Below the pieces are notes generated by a model. The model worked only from the letters and a program-made list of their open reading frames with translations. It made no database searches and had not been told where the DNA came from. The position numbers and the translations under genes are program-made. This document shows, piece after piece, positions 1 through 6,428 of a DNA stretch of 9,967 nt (within the stretch, counting starts at the first letter, position 1; the number at the start of each line of letters is the position of its first letter). The DNA is from Acidobacteriota bacterium (GTDB taxonomy: Bacteria; Acidobacteriota; Terriglobia; UBA7540), in contig JAKASC010000071.1 in the NCBI GenBank assembly GCA_021828245.1, positions 1 to 9,967 of the forward strand, read 5' to 3'.

Positions 1-565
1 GGATCGGAGGCTTCTCTGGAATCTTGTGCTGTTGGTCGTACCAAGGAACGTAGTAATAGGGCAGCTCCTGAAACGCATTGAGCGCGACGATGTCGTCCAG
101 GTCTATGTCGGTCACGCCGTGGGCGCGAAGGCCGGCGACAATGCCTTTCAACTCCTCCTGATACTCAGGATCAATCTTCGGCCAGAGCATCTGGCGGGCC
201 GCATGACGAAAGAATTGCCAGTCATGGTGCGAGCCGTGAACGTCATCGAACCGGACGGCATGGAACGCGTCTTCGATCTCCGGGGCCAGCAGGTAGCCAT
301 GTTGGAATCCAATGGTGGCCGGCGGCCCTTGCAAATGGACGTAAACCCATCCAGCCCGATTGAAGCGCCAGGCATCCCGCAGGCGAGGGTCGCGGGACGC
401 AACCTCCGTGGGCGTTGGCTGCGACGGCTGCGGGCGTGCTTCCACGGCCGAGAAACGCGATGGCGCTTTCGGCCCCCGCAAAATTAAGAATAACGTTCCC
501 AGAATGGCCGCGGCCGCGATGATCGCCACCGTCAGCGCACGTCTTCCACTCGAGTTGGAATTCAC
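1..565 (-). CDS. Membrane-anchored C45-like autoproteolytic acyltransferase/hydrolase, N-terminal part (3'-truncated)
   Basis: The frame opens at a GTG at 563-565 and runs without a stop to the window edge, giving 188 residues with the C-terminus missing. A purine-rich ribosome site lies just upstream, and the start is 18 bases after the hpnE stop, so it is probably in the same operon. Residues 9-29 form a hydrophobic segment after two arginines, a signal anchor or signal peptide, which places the rest outside the cytoplasm. A Pro-rich stretch (about 44-53) follows. Residues 72-98 (GWVYVHLQG, then IGFQHGYLL) and 136-168 (EELKGIVAGL, ALNAFQEL) match my memory of the N-terminal region of peptidase C45/phospholipase B-like proteins, which cleave themselves to expose an N-terminal Cys. 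That Cys would lie beyond the window, so activity cannot be judged. The substrate is unknown. The family call is moderate in confidence; the reality of the gene is more certain. Confidence 0.65.
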   Translation of the reverse strand, partial: MNSNSSGRRALTVAIIAAAAILGTLFLILRGPKAPSRFSAVEARPQPSQPTPTEVASRDPRLRDAWRFNRAGWVYVHLQGPPATIGFQHGYLLAPEIEDAFHAVRFDDVHGSHHDWQFFRHAARQMLWPKIDPEYQEELKGIVAGLRAHGVTDIDLDDIVALNAFQELPYYYVPWYDQQHKIPEKPPI

Positions 566-568
566 GTT

Positions 569-576
569 CCCCCCTT
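569..576 (-). promoter_or_regulatory. Ribosome binding site for the C45-like gene
   Basis: On the minus strand an AAGGGGGG run lies 3 bases before the GTG at 565 (5 bases if AAGGGG is the pairing part). It supports the GTG start, which also places the hydrophobic anchor at the N-terminus. No ATG in this frame offers a better start. Confidence 0.5.
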
Positions 577-583
577 AGACTTC

Positions 584-1954
584 TCAAGCTTCTTGGAGAA
601 CCGCATCTGCGGCAGTGTACCCGCTTTCAACCGCCCCTTCAATAGTGGCGGGAAGTCCCGTGGCGGTCCAATCGCCCGCCAAGTAAAATCCGTGCAGAGG
701 CGTTCGGCAAGCCGGACGCAGCGCCTCCACGCCCGGGGCGGGGGAAAAGGTTGCCAACGGCTCCTTAAGCACCAGCGAGCGCACCAGACGCGCCGCGCGC
801 GCTTCCGGAAAGACCTCGCCCACCTCACGAACCGCCGTCCCGGCTAAATCCTCACGGGTGCGGTGAAGATGGGCATGGGCGCCGCTTAAAACCAGGGAAA
901 CCAGAAACAGCTTAGGGTCGGAAGCGCCGAGGGCGGATTCAGCCAAGATTTTATTCTTGTTGAAGAGCCATTGAAACGTGGTCCCTCGCAGACCCACAAA
1001 GTCGAGATGGGTGATAGGGCGGTCGAACCAACAATAGACGGATACAATGGGCGCGGGTTTGAGCTTGGCAATCCCGCCGAAAAAGTGATGCGCCGCCAGG
1101 CTCGGCGGCAGCCATCGGAGCAACCCATACCATGGGACGGCGCTGATAATCTTGGTAGCCTCCAGGATTTTACCGCCTGCCAAATAAACACCCGTCGCCT
1201 GGTCACCCTGGACCCTCAACCCGGCGACGCTTTTCCCCAGCTCCACCACGCCGCCGTGAGCAACAAGAAAGCTCGCGGCAGCTTCGGCATAGCAATCGCT
1301 CAAACCGGCGGCGGGAATTCCGATGCGGGAATCGGCCGACGACTGAAACAGCGCCCGGCTTAATACGCGCGCAAAGATGTCTGCCGTGGCGATGTCGGGG
1401 TCCTCGTTCATGGCTGCAATGCAGAGCAAATCCCAAAAATTGCGCCGCACGCGGTCGGATTGCCCGAGGCATTGCAGCCACTCGGCCACGGTCATTTTCG
1501 CTAGCGGAGGTTCGTCACCGTCGAGGCTTGTCCCTGCACGCCTCTGGAGGGAACGTCCCAGCCGCAGCACCTCTCTCTTTTCGCGCCATGAAAAGGCGTC
1601 GGAGGCAAGCACTCCTGCGAAGAGATGCCAAGGCGCCGGAAGGTTCCGGCAGCGGACGACGGACAAGCGTCCGCCGCGCTCCATAAAATGAAGCGTCATC
1701 CGCGGTTGGAAACGAATACGCTCGAGCGTGCCAAGCGTGTCGAGAAAGCGCAGCGTGCGGTGATAGCAACCCAACAGCACATGTTGCCCGTTGTCGAGCG
1801 CCATGCCCGTCACCGCGTCACGAAACGATCGCGCCCGTCCCCCCCAATGCTGACTCTGCTCGAGCAGACGAACGCGCCGACCCGCTTCGGCGAGCGCCAC
1901 GCCTGCCGCTAGACCCGCAAACCCTCCGCCGAGAATGAGAATCTCTTCAGCCAA
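584..1954 (-). CDS. hpnE: Hydroxysqualene dehydroxylase (squalene-associated FAD-dependent desaturase) HpnE
   Basis: The 456-residue protein belongs to the FAD-dependent amine oxidase/phytoene desaturase superfamily. In the HpnCDE pathway it reduces hydroxysqualene to squalene. The N-terminus carries the Rossmann dinucleotide motif GGGFAG (residues 9-14) followed by an acidic residue, E32, expected to bind the FAD ribose. Next come GGRARSF (38-44) and DNGQHVLLGCY (54-64), typical of the HpnE branch. The C-terminal FAD motif YLAGDWTATGLPATIEGA begins near residue 424. The start is a TTG at 1952-1954, preceded by ACGGAG with a 9-base spacer. No ATG or GTG lies in frame between it and the hpnD stop at a useful distance. 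It follows hpnD after 87 bases and precedes the C45-like gene by 18. A carotenoid desaturase is the main alternative, but the two adjacent synthase genes favour HpnE. Confidence 0.93.
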   Translation of the reverse strand: MAEEILILGGGFAGLAAGVALAEAGRRVRLLEQSQHWGGRARSFRDAVTGMALDNGQHVLLGCYHRTLRFLDTLGTLERIRFQPRMTLHFMERGGRLSVVRCRNLPAPWHLFAGVLASDAFSWREKREVLRLGRSLQRRAGTSLDGDEPPLAKMTVAEWLQCLGQSDRVRRNFWDLLCIAAMNEDPDIATADIFARVLSRALFQSSADSRIGIPAAGLSDCYAEAAASFLVAHGGVVELGKSVAGLRVQGDQATGVYLAGGKILEATKIISAVPWYGLLRWLPPSLAAHHFFGGIAKLKPAPIVSVYCWFDRPITHLDFVGLRGTTFQWLFNKNKILAESALGASDPKLFLVSLVLSGAHAHLHRTREDLAGTAVREVGEVFPEARAARLVRSLVLKEPLATFSPAPGVEALRPACRTPLHGFYLAGDWTATGLPATIEGAVESGYTAADAVLQEA

Positions 1955-1963
1955 GATGCACAG

Positions 1964-1969
1964 CTCCGT
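1964..1969 (-). promoter_or_regulatory. Ribosome binding site for the TTG start of hpnE
   Basis: ACGGAG on the minus strand, 9 bases before the TTG at 1954. It supports this non-ATG start, which lies immediately before the FAD-binding beta strand. Confidence 0.45.
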
Positions 1970-2041
1970 TATCTCGTCCCTTGCCGCTCCGAGCCGGCTT
2001 GATGGATGCGAACTCCCTCTGCGGAAGGATGGCTTGCGCGG

Positions 2042-2923
2042 CTAAGCCTCCCGCTGCGGCTTGTACCACTCTAATCCGAGATACACAGAAGCGGCAGTTC
2101 GGAACTTGGTCCACCGTGAAAGGCGGATTGTCTGGCGCAGAACCCGCGGTCCGGCCCCCCTAATCTGGCGCAGAATCCGCCAGTAAATCGCGGCCATCAT
2201 CTCCGCCGCACGCAACGAGCGGCGATCCTCGCGCGGCAACGATTGTCGAGCCTGTTCGAAGGAAGCGCGCGCGCGCTCCACCTCAAACTGAACCAAACCT
2301 TCCCAGTCCCCCTCGAATTCGCCCTGCAAAAGGCTCTCGGGCTCGACGCCAAAGCGTCTGAGGTCTTCGAGCGGCAGGTAAATTCGCCCGCGCGCCGCGT
2401 CCTCGCCCAAGTCCCGCAAAATATTAACGAGTTGAAGCGCTACGCCCAAATGTAGGGCGTAGTCCCGCGCGCGCGCGGTTCGGTAGCCAAGAATCTCTAT
2501 CGTCATCAGCCCGACGCTCGAAGCGACCCGATGGCAATAGACGAGCAGGTCGTCGAAGGTATCATAGCGCCGCGGGACAAGGTCCATCCGCATGCCCTCG
2601 ATGAGCTGGTCAAAAAGCTGGCGAGGGATATGGAAACGCGCCACGGCTTCCGTCAGCGAGGCTATCCGAGAGGGTAAAGAAGCCTCTTTGGCTGGTCGTT
2701 CGGCCCGCTCGTAACACCGGTCGAGGTCCGCTTGGCAGGCCGCGAGGGCGCGCTCGGCCTCGACGAGAGAAAGCTGGCTATCAACCACGTCGTCACAGCG
2801 ACGTGCAAATGCGTACACCGCCTCCAATGCCTGCCGCTTGTGCTTCGGAAGAAAAACGAATGAATAGTAGAAATTCGTGTCGCGGGAGCTTGCTAAGCGT
2901 GGCTGGTGCCGGAATGGCTGCAT
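2042..2923 (-). CDS. hpnD: Presqualene diphosphate synthase HpnD
   Basis: The 293-residue protein belongs to the trans-isoprenyl diphosphate synthase (squalene/phytoene synthase) family and joins two farnesyl diphosphates into presqualene diphosphate. The first Asp-rich motif is DDVVD at residues 44-48, within AVYAFARRCDDVVD. The second is D171 to D175 in NILRDLGEDAARGRIYLP, with the family signature YCHRVASSVGLM at 129-140. These acidic residues are expected to hold the magnesium ions that bind the diphosphates. The ATG at 2923 was chosen because it lies 25 bases after the hpnC stop and gives a normal length. An ATG/alternative start at 3007 would add 28 Arg-rich residues and overlap hpnC by 59 bases. 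The Shine-Dalgarno signal is weak: GGAG occurs about 18 bases upstream, so translation may be coupled to hpnC. The sequence alone could also be read as phytoene synthase (CrtB); the hpnC and hpnE neighbours settle it. Confidence 0.92.
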   Translation of the reverse strand: MQPFRHQPRLASSRDTNFYYSFVFLPKHKRQALEAVYAFARRCDDVVDSQLSLVEAERALAACQADLDRCYERAERPAKEASLPSRIASLTEAVARFHIPRQLFDQLIEGMRMDLVPRRYDTFDDLLVYCHRVASSVGLMTIEILGYRTARARDYALHLGVALQLVNILRDLGEDAARGRIYLPLEDLRRFGVEPESLLQGEFEGDWEGLVQFEVERARASFEQARQSLPREDRRSLRAAEMMAAIYWRILRQIRGAGPRVLRQTIRLSRWTKFRTAASVYLGLEWYKPQREA

Positions 2924-2948
2924 AACCGCGCGACGATAAGCTCCAAGC

Positions 2949-3854
2949 CTAGCACGGCTGCGTCCTCTCCGCACGGCCCGACCGGAAGTAAAGGCGGATG
3001 AAATCAAGCCCGTTCAGCTTGGGGCGGTGACGGAAGACATCATACCCGACGGCTTCTATTCGGGAAAGAATCGTCACACCCCCGAGCCAGGTGAGCCGCA
3101 GTTGGCGCCGAAGCTCCGGCACGACTTTTTCCGTCAACGGCCAACCCTCCTCAAACCATGTTCGAGTGCGGGCTATTTCAAAAGCCATCAGTTTTTGCCA
3201 GCGACTCCAAGCGACGTGATTTTCACCCGGCGCAGCGTGAATGGCCGCCAGGCCTTCTACCGAAAGGTCAAACCGATGCAAATCCGCGAGCGGCAGATAA
3301 ACCCGGCCGCGCTCAAGGTCTTGCCCCGCATCTTGCCAAAAGTTGGTGAGCTGAAGCGCGGTCGTCAAGCGGTCGGCGAGGGCGAAAAGCTCGGCATCCC
3401 GATGCCCAAAAAGCTCCAGCACCAATCGCCCGACGGGGTTCGCCGAATAGGAACAATAATTCAGGACGGAGGCGAACTCCGCATGGCGGCTCACACGAAC
3501 ATCCATTTCAAAGGCGCAGAGCAGGTCTTCAAAATGCTTGCGGCTGAGGTTGTACTTTTGGGCGGCGTCCGCAAGGGCGATAAAAATTGGATGAGAAGCT
3601 TCCCCTTCGTAGCAACGAACCAGCCGCTCCCGCCAGGAAGCGAGTGCGGCCAGCCGAGTCTCCGCCGTCCATCCCGCCTTGGGTTCGTCGGCATCATCGT
3701 CTGCAACCCGTGCAAAAGCGTAAATGGCAGCAAGGGCGTCCCGTCGGGCGCGCCCAACCAGCCACGAGGCTACGGGGAAGTTCTCGTAGTGGGCCCGCGC
3801 AATGTGCCTGCAAACTCGATAGGAAGCGGAGATGCTTTCGGCGTCGGAACTCAT
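2949..3854 (-). CDS. hpnC: Hydroxysqualene synthase HpnC
   Basis: The 301-residue protein is the second squalene/phytoene synthase-fold enzyme of the cluster. HpnC turns presqualene diphosphate into hydroxysqualene. The N-terminus HYENFPVASWL (residues 22-32) is characteristic of HpnC. The first Asp motif is DDDADE at 52-57 in AIYAFARVADDDADE. The family signature NYCSYSANPVGRLVLELFG falls at 132-150. The second Asp motif is D175 to D179 in LTNFWQDAGQDLERGRVYLP. The ATG at 3854 is preferred because it begins right before conserved sequence. An in-frame GTG at 3884 would add 10 residues and cannot be excluded. Neither has a strong ribosome site; AAAGGGGA lies about 18 bases before the ATG. The gene begins 119 bases after ftsZ and ends 25 bases before hpnD. 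A possible short upstream ORF overlaps its start codon (see findings). Confidence 0.92.
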   Translation of the reverse strand: MSSDAESISASYRVCRHIARAHYENFPVASWLVGRARRDALAAIYAFARVADDDADEPKAGWTAETRLAALASWRERLVRCYEGEASHPIFIALADAAQKYNLSRKHFEDLLCAFEMDVRVSRHAEFASVLNYCSYSANPVGRLVLELFGHRDAELFALADRLTTALQLTNFWQDAGQDLERGRVYLPLADLHRFDLSVEGLAAIHAAPGENHVAWSRWQKLMAFEIARTRTWFEEGWPLTEKVVPELRRQLRLTWLGGVTILSRIEAVGYDVFRHRPKLNGLDFIRLYFRSGRAERTQPC

Positions 3855-3925
3855 GTCGAGTCTGCCCGGAAATCCCCTTTGCACGAAAGGCCCATGGGAA
3901 CTTGTTGACGGAACTGGAGGCTCAT
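3851..3925 (-). other. Possible 24-codon upstream ORF overlapping the hpnC start
   Basis: An ATG at 3923-3925 opens a 24-codon frame ending in TGA at 3851-3853. That stop overlaps the hpnC ATG (3852-3854) in the ATGA arrangement typical of translational coupling. The predicted peptide begins MSLQFRQQVP and has no recognisable domain. Only a short AGAGAG lies before the ATG, too close to be a good ribosome site. A chance ORF of this size is easily possible, so this is a candidate only. It would help explain how hpnC is translated despite its poorly placed Shine-Dalgarno sequence. Confidence 0.25.
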
Positions 3926-3941
3926 GCTCTCTGGTCGGCTC

Positions 3942-3962
3942 GCGCCTTGGGCGGGCAGGCGC
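3942..3962 (-). other. Small inverted repeat downstream of ftsZ
   Basis: GCGCCT at 3942-3947 pairs with AGGCGC at 3957-3962 across a 9-base loop, beginning 12 bases after the ftsZ stop in the direction of transcription. There is no T-run after it, so it is not a standard intrinsic terminator. It may be a pause or mRNA-stability hairpin between the division genes and the squalene genes, or chance in GC-rich DNA. Confidence 0.25.
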
Positions 3963-3973
3963 AACAGCAGCCC

Positions 3974-5152
3974 TTAGCCTCCCGGCTTGCGGCGCCGCAG
4001 AAACGCGGGCACGTCGAGGTCATCCTCGGGAAGAGGCGCGGTCACATTTTGCGGCGGGGCTTCTATCGGGAGCTTGTCCTTTTTGAGGAGCGCGTTCTTC
4101 ACGCTTTGTTGCGCCGAGCGAAGCGCGGGAGAAAACGCCGCGCCCGGCCTCACGCCCATGCGCTCCGACTTGATGCCCGTGGCAATGACCGTTACCTTCA
4201 CGGCATCCTGCATCGCCTCGTCGTGCACGGCCCCGAAAATAATGTTGGCATTTTCCGCGGCGGCACGCTGAACAATGGTCGAAGCCTCATGGACCTCGTG
4301 CAGGGTGAGTTTGCTTGAGCCGGTAATATTGAGCAGGATGCCCTGGGCGCCGTTAATCGAAGCATCTTCGAGCAGTGGGCTGGCGATGGCTTTGTTGGTG
4401 GCCTCAATGGCTCGATTCTCTCCCCGCGCCGTCGCCGTTCCCATCACCGCGTAGCCCATGCCTTCCATGATGGTTTTGATGTCGGCAAAGTCGCGGTTGA
4501 TGATGCCCGTAATGGTGATGATGTCGGAGATGCCTTGCACGCCCTGCCGCAGGATGTCGTCGGCGATGCGAAAAGCCTCAAAGAAGCTCGTGCATTTGTC
4601 CACGTATTGCATGAGGCGTTCGTTGGGAATGCAAATCACGGTGTCCACGGCTTGGCTCAGCTCGCCGAGCCCTTGCTCGGCCTGCATCATGCGGCGCTTA
4701 CCCTCAAACGCAAAAGGCTTGGTGACCACGGCCACCGTTAAAGCGCCCAATTCGCGAGCCAGGCTGGCCACAATCGGAGCGCCGCCCGTGCCCGTGCCAC
4801 CCCCAAGACCGGTGGTCACAAAGACCATGTCGGCGCCCTCGAGGGCCTCGACAATTTTGTCCGTATCTTCGAGCGCGGCGGCGCGGCCGACCTCGGGGTT
4901 CGCGCCGGCGCCCAGCCCTTTGGTCAGCTTGGCGCCCAGTTGAATCTTGATGGGCGCGCGAGAAGCTTGCAGGGCCTGAAGGTCGGTGTTGGCGGCCATA
5001 AATTCCACGCCTTCCACCTTGGCGGCAATCATGCGGTTGACGGCGTTTCCGCCGCCGCCGCCGACGCCAATCACCTTGATTTTGGCGCCCCGCCGCAAGT
5101 TGTCGGAAAAGCCCACTCGGATGTCGGCGACCTTTGGATTTTCAGTGGCCAT
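3974..5152 (-). CDS. ftsZ: Cell division protein FtsZ (tubulin-like GTPase)
   Basis: The 392-residue protein polymerises at midcell into the Z ring that organises the divisome. Visible features in order: the nucleotide-binding start KVIGVGGGGGNAVNRM (26-41); AANTDLQAL (53-61); the tubulin signature GGGTGTG (117-123); PNERLM (176-181); and the T7 loop NRDFAD (219-224), whose aspartates complete the GTPase site of the next subunit. After the folded core (to about 327) there is a short linker of roughly 50 residues. The C-terminal peptide DDLDVPAFLRRR (377-388) is the expected docking site for FtsA and other partners. The ATG at 5152 was chosen for its excellent ribosome site; a longer in-frame ORF from 5275 adds 41 residues that overlap ftsA and look unlike FtsZ. 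It lies 34 bases after ftsA. The residue after the signature is Gly124 where Ala is usual in my recollection. Confidence 0.98.
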   Translation of the reverse strand: MATENPKVADIRVGFSDNLRRGAKIKVIGVGGGGGNAVNRMIAAKVEGVEFMAANTDLQALQASRAPIKIQLGAKLTKGLGAGANPEVGRAAALEDTDKIVEALEGADMVFVTTGLGGGTGTGGAPIVASLARELGALTVAVVTKPFAFEGKRRMMQAEQGLGELSQAVDTVICIPNERLMQYVDKCTSFFEAFRIADDILRQGVQGISDIITITGIINRDFADIKTIMEGMGYAVMGTATARGENRAIEATNKAIASPLLEDASINGAQGILLNITGSSKLTLHEVHEASTIVQRAAAENANIIFGAVHDEAMQDAVKVTVIATGIKSERMGVRPGAAFSPALRSAQQSVKNALLKKDKLPIEAPPQNVTAPLPEDDLDVPAFLRRRKPGG

Positions 5153-5157
5153 TATGA

Positions 5158-5165
5158 CTCCTCTT
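5158..5165 (-). promoter_or_regulatory. Strong ribosome binding site for ftsZ
   Basis: AAGAGGAG on the minus strand with a 5-base spacer to the ATG at 5152. It is the best Shine-Dalgarno sequence in the window and fixes the ftsZ start, in keeping with the high FtsZ to FtsA ratio cells generally need. Confidence 0.7.
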
Positions 5166-5186
5166 CTTCCCTCATTCGAGACCTCT

Positions 5187-6410
5187 TCAGGCCATCGGCC
5201 CGCGCAATGCTCCCCACAATTTTCCCACCAATCCCTTGTTCCGTGAATCTCGAAGCAGCCGCATCCGCTTGCCATAAGCCACCAGGCCGACCAAGGTGCA
5301 GTACGCCGGGTCGGCCAAATCCACGCGAGTCTTCTCCAAACCCAGGGGGCGCGCCACGCGCACCGGCAAGCAAAGCGTCAGTTCCGCCAACCTGGCGAAT
5401 CCGCCCAGGCGGGCGCCTCCGCCGGTCAACACCATCCCTGCGCCCAGTTGGTCTAAATATCCGGAACGCCGCAACTCGGCCCCTATGAGTTCCAGCAGTT
5501 CAAGGGCGCGCGGCTCGATGATCTCATTGAGTTTGGCGTAACTCACCACCCGGGCGGGACGCTCACCAACGCTCTGCACCTCGAGCGCACCCGGCTCCGA
5601 TTGGGAGGGGTCACGCTGTCCCCAGGCGCGCTTCATCTTTTCCGCCTCCGGGATCGGGGTGCATAAACCCACCGCGATGTCATTAGTGAAGTGGTCGCCA
5701 CCAATGGGGATGGATGCCGTGTAGCGGACGGTGCGGTGAGAATAAACGATCAAATCGGTTGAGCCCGCTCCCAGGTCCACCATCGCCACGCCGAGCTCGC
5801 GCTCGTCGGTGCTCAGGCTCGCCTCCGCGCTGGCCAGCGCTTCAAAAACGGTTCCCCCTTCCGGAATTTCAATCCCTGCCTTATTGACGGCATTCACGAC
5901 GTTTTGCCATGCGCTGGTGGAAGCGGTAATCAAATGCACATTGGCTTCCAGCCGCGTTCCGACCATGCCCAACGGGTCTCGAATGCCATCCTGTGAATCG
6001 AGCGAGAATTCCTGGGGCAGCACGTGGAGCAGTTCGCGGTCAGGCGGCAAAGCCACTCCTTGAGCGGCGCGGACGGCTTGGCGAATGTCTTCCTGAGTGA
6101 CGCCGCGGGCACGATTGGCCACGAGCGTTGCACCCTGAGCATTGACGCCACGTATGTGCGGCCCGCCCACCCCAATATAGGCCGAATCTACGGCCACACC
6201 GGCCGCCCCTTCCGCCACCTCCACAGCCTTCTTGATGGCGAGGACGGCAGCATCCAGGTTGACGATAATGCCCTTTCGCCATCCCTTGGATTCGCCCACT
6301 CCAAAACCGGCGATTTCAAGGTTGCCCGCCTCGCTAGCATAGCCAATCAAGGCGCAGGTTTTGCTGCTGCCCACGTCAATGCCGACGATGGGTTGTTCTC
6401 TGGTTACCAC
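5187..6410 (-). CDS. ftsA: Cell division protein FtsA (actin-like membrane tether of FtsZ)
   Basis: The 407-residue actin-fold ATPase tethers FtsZ filaments to the membrane and recruits later division proteins. Phosphate-1 motif: VGIDVGSSKTCALIG (9-23). The FtsA-specific 1C (SHS2) subdomain falls at about 84-163. Phosphate-2: VDLGAGSTDL (211-220). Adenosine motif: LTGGGARLGG (328-337). The C-terminal stretch from about 390 to 407 (GLVGKLWGALRGPMA) fits the short amphipathic membrane-targeting helix. The start is a GTG at 6408-6410, preceded by AAAGGAT with an 8-base spacer, and the next codons lead directly into the first beta strand. It begins 18 bases after ftsQ, and its ribosome site sits in that gap. 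MreB or DnaK relatives share the fold, but the position before ftsZ and the 1C domain fix the identity. Confidence 0.96.
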   Translation of the reverse strand: MVTREQPIVGIDVGSSKTCALIGYASEAGNLEIAGFGVGESKGWRKGIIVNLDAAVLAIKKAVEVAEGAAGVAVDSAYIGVGGPHIRGVNAQGATLVANRARGVTQEDIRQAVRAAQGVALPPDRELLHVLPQEFSLDSQDGIRDPLGMVGTRLEANVHLITASTSAWQNVVNAVNKAGIEIPEGGTVFEALASAEASLSTDERELGVAMVDLGAGSTDLIVYSHRTVRYTASIPIGGDHFTNDIAVGLCTPIPEAEKMKRAWGQRDPSQSEPGALEVQSVGERPARVVSYAKLNEIIEPRALELLELIGAELRRSGYLDQLGAGMVLTGGGARLGGFARLAELTLCLPVRVARPLGLEKTRVDLADPAYCTLVGLVAYGKRMRLLRDSRNKGLVGKLWGALRGPMA

Positions 6411-6418
6411 GCCAACTT

Positions 6419-6425
6419 ATCCTTT
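6419..6425 (-). promoter_or_regulatory. Ribosome binding site for the GTG start of ftsA
   Basis: AAAGGAT on the minus strand, 8 bases before the GTG at 6410 and within the 18-base ftsQ-ftsA gap. It supports the GTG start. Confidence 0.5.
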
Positions 6426-6428
6426 TCC

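Noticed and set aside
2042..3007. hpnD starting at 3007
   Set aside because: It would overlap hpnC by 59 bases and add 28 Arg-rich residues not seen in the family; the ATG at 2923 gives a normal protein.
2042..3854. Carotenoid pathway (two CrtB phytoene synthases plus CrtI-like desaturase)
   Set aside because: The ordered set of two divergent synthases followed by an HpnE-type FAD protein, and the HYENFPVASWL start of the first one, match HpnC-HpnD-HpnE instead.
3027..3908. A 293-codon plus-strand ORF opposite hpnC, plus other long plus-strand ORFs such as 8274-9191
   Set aside because: They are antisense shadows of clear genes in GC-rich DNA. Their translations show no recognisable domains and have many Arg, Pro and Gly runs typical of a wrong frame.
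3974..5275. A longer ftsZ frame starting at 5275
   Set aside because: The extra 41 residues overlap the ftsA coding end, resemble nothing in FtsZ, and bypass the strong ribosome site at 5158-5165.
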